Assembly (NCBI GenBank): GCA_009746045.1 | Contig: RPFO01000175.1 | Coordinates: 1,605,898 to 1,669,897, forward strand | Origin: Mesostigma viride | Taxonomy: Eukaryota; Streptophyta; Mesostigmatophyceae; Mesostigmatales; Mesostigmataceae | Direction of reading: 5' to 3' | DNA: 64,000 bases | Shown here: in pieces, positions 1 to 12,134 of the stretch | Layout: every line of letters begins with the position of its first letter | Position numbering within the stretch: the first letter of the stretch is position 1 | Made by a program: the position numbers and the translations under genes | The notes under the pieces: model-generated | What the model was told of the DNA's origin: nothing | Database searches by the model: none | What the model saw: the letters and a program-made list of their open reading frames with translations, nothing else

Positions 1-303
1 CACGCCCTTGGTATATCTTCTGTTAGTGCATCTGTCGGTGGCGTATGAGATATCTGCGCGCCCTAGCACGACCAGCAGGGGTGATGCTGCAGCAGGGGGA
101 AGTAGGCCTGCGAGCTATGATCCTTCTTGTGGGGCGTGACGCAGGCGTACATCTCATGGCTTTTAATTTGTGAAACACGTTGGTGTTGAATGCTGGATGG
201 GGGGAGGTCGGGAGAGGGAAAAACCCCGGCAGGGGCAGGGCAAGGGGAGAGGGGGGGAGGGCACACATCTTCCCCCCCCCCCCCCCCCCCCATGTTGGCA
301 ATC

Positions 304-439
304 GGAAACAGCGTGCTTTCTGGTCACTAGGTAGCACTATTTTCTTTATCTACAAGCTCCTTTTGTATCTGGGAAACAGCGTGCTTTCTGGTCACTAGGT
401 AGCACTATTTTCTTTATCTACGAGCTCCTTTTGTATCTG
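304..439. repeat. 68-bp tandem duplication upstream of the first visible CBP80 exon
   Basis: A 68-bp unit beginning GGAAACAGCGTGC and ending near TTTTGTATCT occurs twice in direct succession, with one A/G difference (ctacAagc versus ctacGagc). It ends about 37 bp before the first recognisable CBP80 exon, so it is probably intronic. Positions 1-303 hold no recognisable exon; they include a C homopolymer at about 275-291 and a GA-rich stretch. Confidence 0.85.
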
Positions 440-475
440 ACTGTTTACCACCACCTCCTTTTGCCCTTTCCGCAG

Positions 476-3400
476 GCCCACAGTTGCGTGGTGGAGATGG
501 AGGCAGTCGTGGCACTTGTCAAGCAGCTGATGCACGCCGCGCACCAGACACTGGAGCTCCACTCGGACGCTGTCATGTGGCAGCTGCAGGCCGACTTTTA
601 CGTGCTCTGCGTGGTGGGGCTGCTGCCGTGGGCGGCGGCTGAGATGGGGGAGGTGAGAGAGGGAATGGTTACTAATCCTCATAACATCCTCATAACTTTT
701 TTGGTGAGAGGAAGTTGAGGAAAGCGTTGATGGTGGAGCTGGGCGAGTAAGGAAAAGGGTGTGATGGGGGGAGCTTAGAAAGCAGATTGTCGAGGAATTT
801 TGTTGATGATGAAGGCCAACTAGAGTTCGTTAGGAACGTGGTGCGGACTGGCTGGGTTTTGGTCAGGGGCACTGAAACACAGTCATATGTGCACACCGAA
901 ATGCATGTGTTTGGCCCCTAGGTGTCATGGTTTCTGGCGTAGGCCGCAGCCTGGAATGGAGCTTAAAGGAAGCCTGGGGTGAAAGTAATTAGGAATGAGA
1001 ATGACGTGTGCAAACAAAGTGACAGTAATGTTGATCAAAACTTGTTTCTGCTGTCAACCCCACGTCCTTCCTGGCTGACTTTGGAACCCTTGTTCATGCA
1101 CTCAAGGACCCTGTGGCCATGTTCCTCCCTTTCCTGATGTCCCTTGCTTCGTGGTTCCTTCCTTCTCGGCATTTGTTTTTTCCCTGTTGACCGTTTTCCC
1201 CCACCCCGTTCTTTCGCTTTCCTTCCTGCCTTTATTTCGCCTTGCTCTCCTCCGTCCGCTGCCCATCCTCCCACCTCCTTTCTTCCCATCGTGTTTTGTT
1301 GCCCCTTCTGTAGATCCTCCTGTGTTTTCCTCCGCTGTTCCCTCCGCTGTTCGCTCCGCTGTTCCCTCCGCTGTTCGCTCCGCTGTTCCCTCCGCTGTTC
1401 GCTCCGCTGTTCCCTCCGCTGTTCGCTCCGCTGTTCCCTCCGCTGTTCCCTCCGCTGTTCCCTCCGCTGTTCCCTCCGCTGTTTCCTACCCGTCTTGTTT
1501 CCTTCCGCTGCCGGTTGCCTTCCTGTCAAGACACCGGCATGCCCACACACTCACCCTCACACACACACACCACCAACCAACGGACCCTCCGCAGCAAATG
1601 CCGACCGAGTTTGCGGCCATCTGGTCCAGCCTGGAGACCTACATGTCGCGCCGCAGGGTGCTCACCTACCCAGCGCTCGTGGTGGTCAAGCTCGAGGATG
1701 CAGGCGCCAGCAGCAACAACCAGGTGAGCATCCGATCGCCGAAGGAAGGATGAGTACGTCAACTGGTTTTTAAGTAAACGTACTGTGGGTGAGCTTGTCA
1801 ACAGAACGGAGGACGCGACTGCGAGCGGCAACCACCAGGCGAAGGCTGGTTAGTGAATATGTAGGACAACAGTGAGTGCAGGAGGTGGGTGGGATAGCGG
1901 AGGATGGGCCGTGCAGCCACGAACCAAGCGGGCATGTCTCATCATGAACGTATCATCTTGTGGGAGAGTGAGTGCAGGAGGTGGGTGGGATAGCGGAGGA
2001 TGGGCCGTGCAGCCACGAACCAAGCGGGCATGTCTCATCATGGACTTATCATCTTATCCATGGGGACCTGGGTTGTCAAGTAGGGCTCCTTTTCTGAATA
2101 GTTTGGTAAGTTTTTGGGCTGCTTGTTCTTGGGTTTGAGCTGATTTGTTTACTTGTGATGCCTCTCGCTCCATCGTTGGCTTGCGATCCCTTTCTTCCTC
2201 TCTGCACAGGATTACCTGCCGAATCTGTGCTGACTGCCTTCTTGGCTTGAAGAACAGATATCTAACGTGCGAAATAACCCGCTCCCCTTTTGACCCTTTG
2301 CAGGATTACCTGTCCGACCTGTGGGTGCGTGCGCAAGCATTCAAGAAGCGTGGCGACTGGATCCTGAGCAGTGGTGCGTACCCTCCTGGCCTAGTATATC
2401 CCATGCTTTTGGAATCCCATGTCTTTGCTCATGAATGTGTACCGGTGCCTAATGAATTTTCGGCAGGTCATACTGCCATCATTACCTAGATTGCTGTTGC
2501 TTTAATTGTGTCTGTGGTTCATGCCGTCGAGCTGCACATGCTGCTCCTCTCTAGTCTTCTCTCCTCGACCTTGCATATATTTATGGACAGAATCTACACA
2601 TATTTCAACTTTTTGAATGTAAGCAAGACTTGCCAGTCGTGCAACTTTCCCATTTACATTTTGCGTGATCCTCATACATCTACAACTTCTTATTTCGCCC
2701 CCCCCCCCCCCCCCCCTGCCCTCCAACCGCACATCTCCTATGGGATGAGATTCGTTGCTCTACTGTAAAGAAAAATGTCGCTGTAGACGTTTGATGCCTA
2801 ATTCTAGCCCACGCTGCCATGCCATCCAGTTCATGTCCAGTTTTTTCCTTCTGGAGTGGCGGAAGTTCGACTTCTTTACTTACACATATAGTAATATTTT
2901 TTTCTTGTGTCCCTGCGGCTTCCTCATCGACCAGTCCCCCGCGTCCACCTGGCGTTCAGCGAGAAGTTTGAGACATCCGCCAAGCACGCGCTCCCCCCCA
3001 CGGTGGTCCCCTTTGGCGCGCTTCCTCCCGACTCCTACCCCCCCGAGGCCCGCCTGCCGTCCGCGACCGCTGGCGGGGATGCCGACATGCCGGCGGCGCT
3101 CGACGCCACCGCCACCAACATCCGCCTCTTCGAGCTGTACGGGATGCGCCCCATGTTCCGCATCATGCCCGTGGACATGACCGAGCAAGGGTTTGAGCCG
3201 ATCGAGCGGTTCATCGTGGAGGACTACATCTCGGACGTCCTGGACACGTACAACGGATCCCGCAAGGAGTGCGTGAACGCGCTCGTCTCGCTCCCATTCC
3301 CCCACCGCTACGAATTCCTCCTCTCCGAGTGCCTCTATGGGGAGATGCTGCGCCTCCCTTCGCCCGCGTTCAAGCCCGTCTACTACACAGTGATCCTCGT

Positions 3401-6400
3401 CGAGATCTGCAAGGTCATCCCGACCGTGTTTCCCCCTGTTCTGCTCCAGACCGTGGACCTCCTGTTCAAGGCGCTGCCCAGGGTGGATGGGGAGTGCCGC
3501 ACGCGCCTCGCGCTCTGGCTCGCGCACCACATGTCGAATTTCAGCCACATGTGGCCGTGGAAGGAGTGGGCGGATGCGCTCGAGCGGCCGGTCTGGTCGC
3601 CCCACGTGCAGTTTGTGTGGCAGGTGAGGGACGGTGTTCTTTGTGTCTGCCTTGGAAGGTTGGTCCCTCGGGATTCCCGTGCTTAGGCACCTTCGGGGCC
3701 TTATCATAGTAGTCTCCTCTAAATCATGCTTGCTGCTTTGTAATCCTTCGTTTTTTTTTTCCCCTTTTTGGCATGGTTGCGTATACCTTACTGTAGTCCC
3801 TGCCCCCCCCAGCTACTGCCTTGTTTCCTGCCGACATCCGTCCACATGATTATCCTGCCCGCTACTTCCTGCCTACTTCACCTGTAGTGAATACCAATCA
3901 CAACTATTTCCCCGAAACGTAACACTACCCCTGGTGGTTTTGCGGTTTTTCTCAACAACTATAATTTTCTACCGCTGTCATGCTTTCCTTATGCGCCCGG
4001 TATCTTCAGGCGGTTACTTGTTTCCCACAATCCTTTCCACCTTTTCTCCCCCCCCCCTTCCATCGTTTTTTCCCTCGCCCTCGCATCACTTCTTCCCTCG
4101 CCTTTCCATCATGTCCTCCCTCCCCATGGGCACCAACGCACCACAGGTTCTCCAACGCAACGTGCGCCTCAGTTACCACGCGCGCATCAAGACCAACCTC
4201 CCCCCCTTCCTCCACAACCTTCTCGGGCCCGACCCTGCCAAGCCCAACTTCAAGTACGCGGGCCACGTGGGCGGTGCCCCAGGTCCCGCGGGCGCCGTGG
4301 CCGCTGCCCCGCTCGACGCGGGTGCGTTACCGCTGGCGGCCGCGGCACGCGAGCTCCTGTCGATGATCCACCAGAAGAAGCTGGCGCGGGATGTGAACAT
4401 GTGGCTGGACGAGAAGGTGCTGCCGTCGCTGGGGGCTGAGTCAGCCCTGGAGGTCCTCGCGCAGACGTTCCTTCATTACGGCGCCAAGACGTTCACGCAC
4501 ACGGTGACCGTGTTCGAGCGGTTCCAGCCGGTCATGGAGCGCCTGCTGCAGAGCGAGGTGAGCGCAACATTTGGTTACAATATCTTCGTAGTGTGTCTGG
4601 CTGTCCCCATGGAGAGGCTGCTGCAGAGCGAGGTGAGCGCAGCGGCGTCCTTCATCATGACTAGGAGCAATATCGGGATGCTATGATATAGTATCAGATG
4701 ACGTGAATAGGATCAGATGGTCTCTTTGGGGGCCGGCGGCTGCAGAGCGAGCTGAGTGCAAAACTTGATGAAGATATCTTGGTTGTATGTTGGTGCTGCC
4801 ATGATAGTTAGCGAACGGGTAAGCATGCTGCTAAGTTTTGGCTGCATCGGTTTATGCTAGTACAGAACATAGCATGCCTATCTTGTTTCCCTTGGCACGG
4901 GCCTGTTCGCGGTATCTGCTCGAGCTATCTCCTTTAGTGCGGTCAGATTGACTTGTATAGTTAGGGCTCGCGGCATGGGCTCACGCATGGTTGCTATGAT
5001 CTGCGTGCGGATGTTGTTTGACTATGAAACCCCTCGTTGCCCACCAGGCTGCCCAAATCAAGCTGCTGGAGCTGGTGGCCGATTTCTGGTGCAACTCTGC
5101 GCAGGTAGATTAAGCCCACGAGTCTCTAGTTCTGTCCAGCGTATATTGACCATCCTGGTTATAGCAGTGATGTGTAGTACTGGGAGGGCTGTATAGTACT
5201 ATTAGGGTACATGCACTGTTTTGTTTGCATATATTTACCATGTTGTTCATACTAGGGCTGGAGCAAGGCCCTCGAGGTGTTGTGATAAAGGGTCTTGTGC
5301 TAACCGCGTATTGAGGGCTGTTTGATAAGCATCAAAGGCTGTGATACTAGTAGCTGTTGGTTACGTGATTAAGGGCCTTGTACTAACTGCGTATTGAGGG
5401 CTGCATGATAAGCATCAACGGCTGTGATACTAGTAGCTGTTGGTTGCTGTGATAGAGGGTAGTGTAGCATGGAGGATGTGCTTGCACTGTCTGAATGGCC
5501 ACGTGATATTACACTGGAGGCCATTATGTTACTATGTTTGTTTCACGGTCTTCGATTGGTAGGGTAATGGGGACGCCTTGTGGCAGTACTGTGTAACGTG
5601 CCAGAGTATGCTGCCGTGAGGGGTTGTCCACCTGGCAGATCAGCAAGTGAGGTCAGTTTGTGAAAGGGTCAGTCTGCAGATTAGTGACCCGGCTACTGTT
5701 GGTGCCACGATCGCAACTGCCAGGTCTGAAGACTATTCAATCATCTCAGGTGTCTATTATCTGGATTTGTGGAAGGTGTCAAAGGCACGTTCGCTGCACT
5801 TCTGTTCCTGCCTTGTGCTCACCCTCACTCTTTTGTTTGTTTCATGCACCTGACCTACCTTCTCAAACCCCCCCAGTGGATGGCGTTTGTGATCGACCGC
5901 CTGATGACGATGCGCATGGTGTCCAACACGGCCATCGTGCGCTGGTGCTTCCTGCCCAGGCAGGCCGCGCTGGTGCACACGACCGACACCGTGTGGGAGG
6001 TAAGCATCAGGGAAGGAAGGGGAAGTAGCTAGGGAAAGCATGACTACCCTTGCCCGTGCTCACAATCGATGCCCTCTGGGAGGTAAGGACCAGCATGGTG
6101 CCACCATGAGTATTCTAGTAGAAGTTCGGCAGGTAGTGACAGGAAGCAAGGCACGCTCTGGCTTACAGCCAACATTGTGTGGGAGATATGACGAGTAGAG
6201 GTCCAACAGCAGCAGGTGGGCAGGTGGGGAGAAAAACTAGCCGGGCTCGTGCACATTATGGATATTGAGCGAGTGTTGAGAAGGACCTGCCTTTGGTAGG
6301 AGGAACAGATAGGCAGATAGGAGTAGAGGCGACTATTCCTGCTCGTGCATACTTGACCATATTTGACCATGCTCGACCATACTTGACCATGTGGCGCGGC

Positions 6401-8585
6401 GGTCAATGAGTACCCTTGATATTCACCCCCTTTACATTTGCCTCTGTGACATCAACCCCCTTGACACTGGCCCTCGACATTTACCTTCCTTACCCTTACC
6501 CCTGGACATTAAACCCCTTAACCCACAAACCACCATTCGACCTGCCCCTGGGCATGCACGCCCCCCTCCTCCCACCCTTCCCCCCGCCAGGTCCTCTCCA
6601 ACGCGCTCAACAAGACCATGGCGCGCACGACTGACCTGCGCGCCGAGCGGGCCCGCGCCGCCGCCGCCATCCCCGACGTCGCTGCGCGCGCCGCCGCCGC
6701 TCGCGAGACGGTCACGGCCGCCGAGGCAGAGGTGGCGGCGCACCCTCGCGGCACGGGAGACGTGGAAGCTGAGGAGGCGGCCCTGCAGGCGGTGGCGAAG
6801 AAGGAGGAGCTGGAGGCAGAGGCGAAGGGGGCGGAGGAGGCGCTGGAGGGCGTGCACGAGGCGCTGGAGGTGAAGGAGGTCCTGCTGGCGCGCGCGATAC
6901 GGGAGCAGGAGGTGGGTGTGCGCGTGTGGGTATTAGTCTTCCAGATTTCTGGCCTGCGCTGGTTGTCTTTTTGATATGTCTATGTATAGATGGCGTCTAG
7001 TGCGAGGAGGAGTACGATGTAATTGGTGGATGTATCTACAATCCGGGGGCAGGATCGCCGGAGGTGAATGGTCGCTTTATGCTCGCGTTATGTTTCCTTG
7101 CGTTTGTACTGTACTAAGTGGGTTCGTTTGTACTATGTGGTTTAATCGCCGAGGTTGATGGTTTTATGAGTGGATGTAACCGCGGTCCTGGAGCAGGAGG
7201 CACATGCGTATGAGTCGCGTTGTTTTCTCTCTACGTATACTGGCATGTGCCGTGAAATGCTAAGGTTGGGAATGCTAAGCAGTGGTTGGGCTCCCTTGGG
7301 AGGCGTGGACATCAATAATGGTTTTAATCCCTACTTGATGTATCTACCATCATTCCTACATGTTCTGGTAGGATTGTAGCGGTTACCCTCTCCACACTAA
7401 CATTTATTTATTTATTTCATTTGTTTACTTCTTTTTTATCTTGCTGTCCCTTGGTCCTCCCCTCCTGCAGGAGCTCTTCACAGTCCTATTCGAGCGTTTT
7501 GCCACCACCCTCTCCGAACGCGTCACCGAGATGGAGAAGGATGCAGACGCCAGCGGTTCTAGTGCTGCCGCGGCGGGGGCCAAGGGCAGCGGCGGTACAG
7601 ATGCCAGCGGCTCGGCAGCAATGGACGTGGACACCGAGGGTGCCGCTGCAGCGTCGGCGACGGCAGCTGCAGGGGGGGCGGCCAGCAAAGGCCCCGCCTG
7701 GTCTCAGCGTGAGCTGCGCAAGAAGGAGGAGGTGGAGTGGATGAACTGCTCGCTCAGCTACCTCACGGCGTTTGCGCGCAAGTACTTCAAGGAGGTGCGT
7801 GGCGGGAGGTGTTTATGAAGTAGTCTTGGCAAGTGGGGTGGTTTGAGTTTGAAATGGGGGCGTTGGCAGCGTGGGTTGTGTGGGGTGATTGCTAGGCTAC
7901 TTGATTGCATTCGTGCACCCATCGTTTGGGGAGGTTGGTCAAATAACGATTCATCTTCATGGTCCTTGTGGAGGGCTTTCTTGTGAGGATACGAGCTCGT
8001 CTGGAGGGCTGACTAGGGTGGTGGCTAGGGTACAGGTGTTAAAATGCCTTGCACAGTTGTGGCAACTATCACAGAGTATGTGCTGAATTTCGATGGCGTG
8101 ACGAGTTACTGCTGTCTGCTCTTATAAAGCGGACTGAGCCTTGATACATAAATGTATGGCTGCAGGTGGATGGACTTGGAACAGGCAAGAACTCTAAAAT
8201 TAGAATTACAAAAATTACCTCGTAACAGTTCTTTCTGCTCGTGCAGTTTTATTATTATTATTATTGCTAAAATTATTTTTCCTTCCTTTTCAGAAATCAG
8301 TTCTGTCATCATAGGTGTTGGCTAATGGAACGTACCTGGTTGCTTTGGGGTCCATTTGTCTGGTTTTGATTGTGGGAGTACATGGGTCAGGACTCATCTC
8401 AATGCCACACGTGTGTTGTTTGCTATCGTAATGCCCGTTTCGTCTGTGCACAGGTGTCCCCCCTTGTCGAGCGGTTGCAGGCACAAGTCTTCACGCCGTC
8501 CGTACATCCGCGTGTACTGGAAGCTGCCATGCGCGGTTTCCATTGCTACCAGCCAGTTAGGAACCCAGCGCAGCCTGCAGCGTAG
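476..8585 (+). CDS. CBP80: Nuclear cap-binding protein subunit 1 (CBP80), 5'-partial, ten exons
   Basis: Large subunit of the nuclear cap-binding complex, which with CBP20 binds the m7G cap of nascent RNA polymerase II transcripts and acts in splicing, export and miRNA processing. Exons read with GT-AG borders and continuous frame: 476-652, 1595-1723, 2304-2373, 2935-3623, 4147-4557, 5048-5104, 5877-5999, 6591-6911, 7471-7794, 8454-8585 (stop TAG). They give about 810 residues. Family signatures: [10 protein letters not shown] in exon 1, [13 protein letters not shown] in exon 3, [19 protein letters not shown] in exon 4, [11 protein letters not shown] opening exon 5, [20 protein letters not shown] in exon 7, a coiled-coil-like Ala/Glu-rich stretch in exon 8 and [17 protein letters not shown] in exon 9. 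The order matches the MIF4G-like middle and C-terminal domains of plant CBP80. Roughly the first 150 residues are missing and must lie upstream of the window. Exon 9 carries an Ala/Gly/Ser-rich insert not expected in animal homologues. Exon ends are by eye; the 2373 donor is the least certain because a second GT lies 3 bp upstream. Confidence 0.93.
1330..1486. repeat. 12-bp minisatellite in a CBP80 intron
   Basis: About 13 copies of CTCCGCTGTTCC, alternating in part with CTCCGCTGTTCG, lie in the intron between 652 and 1595. Because 12 is a multiple of three, the array is open in several frames and makes long false ORFs on both strands. It is followed by a CA-rich tract (1540-1572) just before the exon at 1595. 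Confidence 0.9.
1872..2056. repeat. 96-bp intronic tandem duplication
   Basis: A unit beginning GTGAGTGCAGGAGGTGGG recurs 96 bp later with few differences. Each copy starts with a GTGAGT 5' splice-site-like hexamer, but no acceptor or coding signal supports use. It lies in the CBP80 intron 1724-2303. Confidence 0.85.
5288..5453. repeat. 83-bp imperfect intronic tandem duplication
   Basis: Two adjacent copies share GCGTATTGAGGGCTG and GTGATACTAGTAGCTGTTGG and differ at several positions. They lie in the CBP80 intron between the exons ending at 5104 and starting at 5877. Nothing else is recognised in that intron. Confidence 0.8.
6943..6974 (-). repeat. Short copy of a dispersed repeat with core GACAACCAGCGCAGGCCAG
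   Basis: The minus strand reads GACAACCAGCGCAGGCCAG followed by AAATC, the core shared with copies near 16202-16280, 30179, 55232, 55684, 57785 and 58208. Here about 30 bp remain, just inside the CBP80 intron after the exon ending at 6911. Confidence 0.6.
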
Positions 8586-8654
8586 AATGCTAGCTGGCCG
8601 CATTCTGCATAGCGTTGCTGTTTATAAACCCGGCAAGTTTGCCTCCAGATAATC

Positions 8655-8659
8655 TGTAA
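8655..8659 (+). promoter_or_regulatory. Putative poly(A) signal of CBP80 (TGTAA)
   Basis: TGTAA occurs about 70 nt behind the CBP80 stop codon. TGTAA is the usual polyadenylation signal of chlorophyte green algae, so the position fits a short 3' UTR. The pentamer alone is weak evidence. The stretch 8586-8840 otherwise shows no recognisable feature. Confidence 0.4.
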
Positions 8660-8842
8660 TAATTTGGAGACATGGATAAATGAAAGTACCATGGAATTTA
8701 TTTTGCGACAGATCTGTTTCTTGATTTTGCTATTCTCATGACGAATCGTGCCCAGCCAGGGTGTTTTGTCCTTACCTGGACTAGCCCGCCTGGCCGTGCA
8801 TGGCAAGCTGATCACCCATGGTTTTTCGCGACAGGCTAGGTA

Positions 8843-9235
8843 GTGACATGTCCTACCATAGCTAGGATCCCGCTGCTGGGCCCACTGGCGGCCGCCCGCC
8901 CAGCGCCTGATGCGGGTGTGCCAGCGTCGCCCGCGCTGCCGCCTGCCGCCAAGCAGGACTACATGTCCCCGCCCCTGACGGGAACTCTGGCCGCCCCTGA
9001 TCCGAGGTGCCCCGTTCACCGAGGCAAAGATGCGCACCGCCGCCAAACAACTCTGCTTTTACGCCGCTGTCGGACCCGTCCAGCTACCCTCCCCATGATG
9101 AAGCTGACGGCGCTCATGGGGTTCCTGCTCGATATCTGCAACCGGATCCTACTCGCCGACAAGTCGCTGATCCCTGAGTGGCAACAGCTTCCGTGGATCA
9201 TGCTGTACAAGAACACAGGTTCCCCTGACGACCGT
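8843..9235 (+). pseudogene. LINE reverse-transcriptase fragment
   Basis: The reading frame contains FLLDICNRILLADKSLIPEW and MLYKNTGSPDD. These align with the equivalent stretch of the large LINE at about 27040-27150, which reads FRDICNRLLLSSQPPPTAW and MLYKNKGSPADP. An upstream piece with DYMSPPLTGTL resembles that LINE's DYLVPPLVGPL (about 26850). Only the start of the RT domain is present, with no palm catalytic motifs. It is a dead scrap of a LINE related to, but distinct from, the 23.5-29.9 kb copy. Confidence 0.75.
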
Positions 9236-9239
9236 AGGG

Positions 9240-9365
9240 TTCGGGATGGTACCCGAAATCGGTCACCGGGTACCGGTACCCCAACTTTTCAAGGGCCCCC
9301 GGTACCGGAACCGGTACCTGCGATGGGCGCCCGGTACTTCCGGTCACCGGTGCCCGCTGGAAAGC
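9240..9365. other. Cluster of GGTACC/GGTACCGG palindromes
   Basis: Within about 125 bp there are repeated GGTACC, CCGGTACC, GGTCACCGG and CCCGGTAC motifs in both orientations, with more at 9645-9675. The stretch could fold back on itself. It directly follows the LINE scrap. No coding signal is seen. Confidence 0.6.
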
Positions 9366-10045
9366 TATGCTAAGCGCAGAGAACAACCCAAGTCAGCCGG
9401 CAGAGAGCGGTTACAATGCCAGAATGATGAGTCATGCCAGGCAGTGCAGCAGCTTTTGTTTCGTAGCTACTAGACTGGCTAGGACCGGCGTGGGATCCAA
9501 CTGACTGACTGACTGACTGACTAGACTACAAGTAAAAAAAAATTACTTAAGCATAGTAAAGTGGCGACTCTGGCGACTCGTCACTCCTCACTCGGCGTGC
9601 AGTCACCCTTGAGACGGTCAATCTCGCCTGTAGGGCCAAAGGGCTGGGTACCGATGCCGGGTACCTGGTGTGACCCCACTTTCGGGGGACGGGGCGTCCA
9701 GCTCGGGGACCGGCGCCGCGCCCGCGGGAGGGCCCTCCCCGTCGCGGGTGGTGTCGCGGTCTGGGGACTGCCGTCGCGGTGCGAGGGGACGACCATGTGC
9801 GTGGGCCAGAAACCCCCCACGTGTCCTGGACGACGATGTGCGTGGGCCACGCCCCCCCCACGTGTCCTGGCGCCTGTCCTGCTGCGTGTCCTGGATCCAG
9901 GAATTTAGGAGATGCATTAATATTACCCACCCACAACCGACATGTATTTTAGGCGCAAGACACCGACACCACGGACGAGAATTCGCCGTTCACAAAAGAA
10001 AGCGACGGTCATCACAGAAATGGACGCGAAACGGATGCGGGAAGA
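9366..10045. other. Non-coding stretch with short repeats
   Basis: Contains a (GACT)n run at about 9502-9524 and a very GC-rich block at 9670-9895. In that block a phrase with ACGTGTCCTGG recurs at about 9830, 9860 and in part 9885, with GATGTGCGTGGGCCA-type phrases between. The open frames across it on both strands look like composition effects, and no gene is recognised. Confidence 0.5.
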
Positions 10046-10519
10046 ATGCCCTGCTCCGGCATTAGGATATGTTTCGTGCGGGTAGAAGCCGTGGCTGTAG
10101 GCGGGTTGGTGGCAGGCCAACTAAGCACGGGCGCAAGAGTAGCCCATGATGCGAAGGCTGACAATAGGCCAGGGTCAAGTTCCAGCGAAGAGGATGCCGG
10201 AGGCCAGCATGGCAGCGACGGGAAAGAAGGCAGAGCGGGCTATGGGCGTAGCCGGGCTGGTTTGTTTCAGGCGCGCCCTCCCTTAACCGCTTACCCAGCA
10301 GCAAACGGCGAGATATCGGAGGGCAGGCGCGAGTGCTTTGACTCGCGGAACCGCATGACCCTTCAAACGTTGAGGCGATATCAATCAGCATGGAAACGTT
10401 TCTGTGCGTTTCATCACGCGACACCGGAGTATGCGGAGGGCGAGGACGAACACCTTTCTACAGTGGGGGCGGTCGAGCAGTATCTGGAAAGCCGAAAAGA
10501 CACGGTGGCAGATGTATAA
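10046..10519 (+). CDS. Possible tyrosine-recombinase N-terminal fragment
   Basis: A 157-codon frame ends in a stretch with TLRRYQSAWKRFCAFH followed by LSTVGAVEQYLESRK. This resembles the SAM-like core-binding domain at the N-terminus of tyrosine recombinases (phage integrase family, also in DIRS and Crypton elements), where a T-x-x-x-Y-x-x-x-W-x-x-F helix is typical. No catalytic R-H-R-Y region follows: the frame stops at 10517-10519 and the giant inverted repeat begins 190 bp later. The first 100 residues are low-complexity and may be non-coding. Function unproven. Nothing is recognised at 10520-10708. Confidence 0.3.
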   Translation: MPCSGIRICFVRVEAVAVGGLVAGQLSTGARVAHDAKADNRPGSSSSEEDAGGQHGSDGKEGRAGYGRSRAGLFQARPPLTAYPAANGEISEGRRECFDSRNRMTLQTLRRYQSAWKRFCAFHHATPEYAEGEDEHLSTVGAVEQYLESRKDTVADV

Positions 10520-10828
10520 TGCACTGTGGTTTCTGAGCTGTGTGTGTCCGGTCCCATCATTGTTTCAAAGCACAACCTTACATTAGTCTCTGCTGCTGCA
10601 TCTGGGGCATCGGTCAGGCCGCAATTCACACGCTGTATTTCCCACTTTGTATTCGGATGCTGTCGTAGCAATGTTTCACTCGTTGCAGGCCGGGGGAATT
10701 AAGGCCACCCCCTAAGCACAACTGGAATTGTACTACATTATTCAAATTGTACTTCAGTTTTGAAAGTTGCATTTTCATGCATTTAAAGTTTCAACTAAAG
10801 TCTTTGAGGAAAAAAAGTTCGTCGGCGG

Positions 10829-12134
10829 CCGTGCCACCGTGCCACCGTGCCACCGTGCCACCGTTGCACCTCAAATTGCATATATGCACACACCTTTGCA
10901 CATGCAATTGTTATCCATGGGATTTATGTAGGTGGATGGGTCATGCAAGGGTTACCTAGATGCTCATGACACCGTGGCACCGTGGCATCGTGCCACCGTG
11001 CCGGACCGTGCCACCGTGCCACCGTGCCACCGTGCCACCGTGCCACCTCAAAAGTTGCATATAAACACACATATTTGCACATGCAATGGTTATCCATTGG
11101 GATTTATCAAGGGTAATGGGTCATGCAAGGGTTACCTAGACATGCTCATGACACCGTGGCATCGTGCCACCGTGCCACCGTGCCACCGTGCCACCGTGCC
11201 ACCGTGCCACCGTGCCACCGTGCCACCGTGCCACCGTGCCACCGTGCCACCGTGCCACCCTGCCACCGTGCCACCGTGCCACCGTGCCACCGTGCCACCG
11301 TGCCACCGTTGCACCTCAATTAAATTGCATATAAACACACACCTTTGCACATGCAATTGTTATCCATGGGTTTTATGTAGGTGGATGGGTCATGCAAGGG
11401 TTACCTAGATGCTCATGACACCATGGCACCGTGACATCGTGCCACCGTGCCACCGTGCCACTGTGCCACCTCAAAAGTTGCATATAAACACACATATTTG
11501 CACATACAATGCATGGTTATCCATTGGGATTTATCAAGGGTAATTAATTAATTAAACACGTGCTCCCGTTGGGGAGTCACGGAGCACTGAAGTGCTTTTA
11601 ATCCCTGTGTGTGCACTACAGGAGAAAGGGCAGAGACCCCCAGTCTCCTTCATGCCAAAGGCATGCCACAGCTGCAATCGGACGCGCTAGCTAAAAGGAC
11701 AGGCTAACGGTCCGGCAAACTGTGGGTGCAATAAGACCCATGTAAGCGTGGCATAACAAGTATAGCGTGGGCAAGTAATCTGACCATAACACGGGCGTGG
11801 CGTGGCTGTACTAGGACTAGGCTAAGGCTATGGCTGGTTGTGTACCGTGCGTTGGCGGCACGTGACTAGGTATGTTGGCACTTGGCACAGCTAGGCAAAC
11901 ATTCTAGGCATGGCTGCCTTAGCGGCAGTGACTCCAATGGTTACAATTGCTAGGGCTATTGCTATTCCAGGGTAATGGGTCATGCAAGGGTTACCTAGAC
12001 ATGCTCATGACACCGTGGCATCGTGCCACCGTGCCACCGTGCCACCGTGCCACCGTGCCACCGTGCCACCGTGCCACCGTGCCACCGTGCCACCGTGCCA
12101 CCGTGCCACCGTGCCACCGTGCCACCGTGCCACC
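10829..12134. repeat. 8-bp GCCACCGT minisatellite blocks, left arm
   Basis: Blocks of GCCACCGT lie at about 10829-10866, 10970-11047, 11155-11312, 11425-11470 and 12017-12134. They alternate with a longer conserved module containing TTGCATATAAACACAC, TTATCCATTGGGATTTAT and GGTCATGCAAGGGTTACC. The result is a higher-order repeat: 8-bp array, module, array, module. Long frames of repeated CHRATVPP are artefacts of the period. Confidence 0.9.
11537..11976 (-). mobile_element. 5'-truncated LINE 3' end inserted in the left arm
   Basis: An insertion of about 424 bp (11545-11968) splits the module phrase that elsewhere runs TTTATCAAGGGTAATGGGTC. It is flanked by the direct repeat AGGGTAAT (11537-11544 and 11969-11976). 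On the minus strand it ends in the stem-loop GTGACTCCCCAACGGGAGCAC region (11560-11580), then a run of TTAA-type tail. The same hairpin precedes the tail of the large LINE at 29900-29920, though the rest is not obviously similar. The right arm lacks it, so it is younger than the inverted duplication. Confidence 0.8.

Noticed and set aside
1035-1773. Arg/Glu/Gln-rich and Ser/Ala/Val-rich frames over the 12-bp repeat
   Set aside because: The array lies in a CBP80 intron between two well-supported exons.
10829-12134. CRISPR-like array
   Set aside because: The spacers are themselves repeated modules and the unit is 8 bp; the window is eukaryotic.
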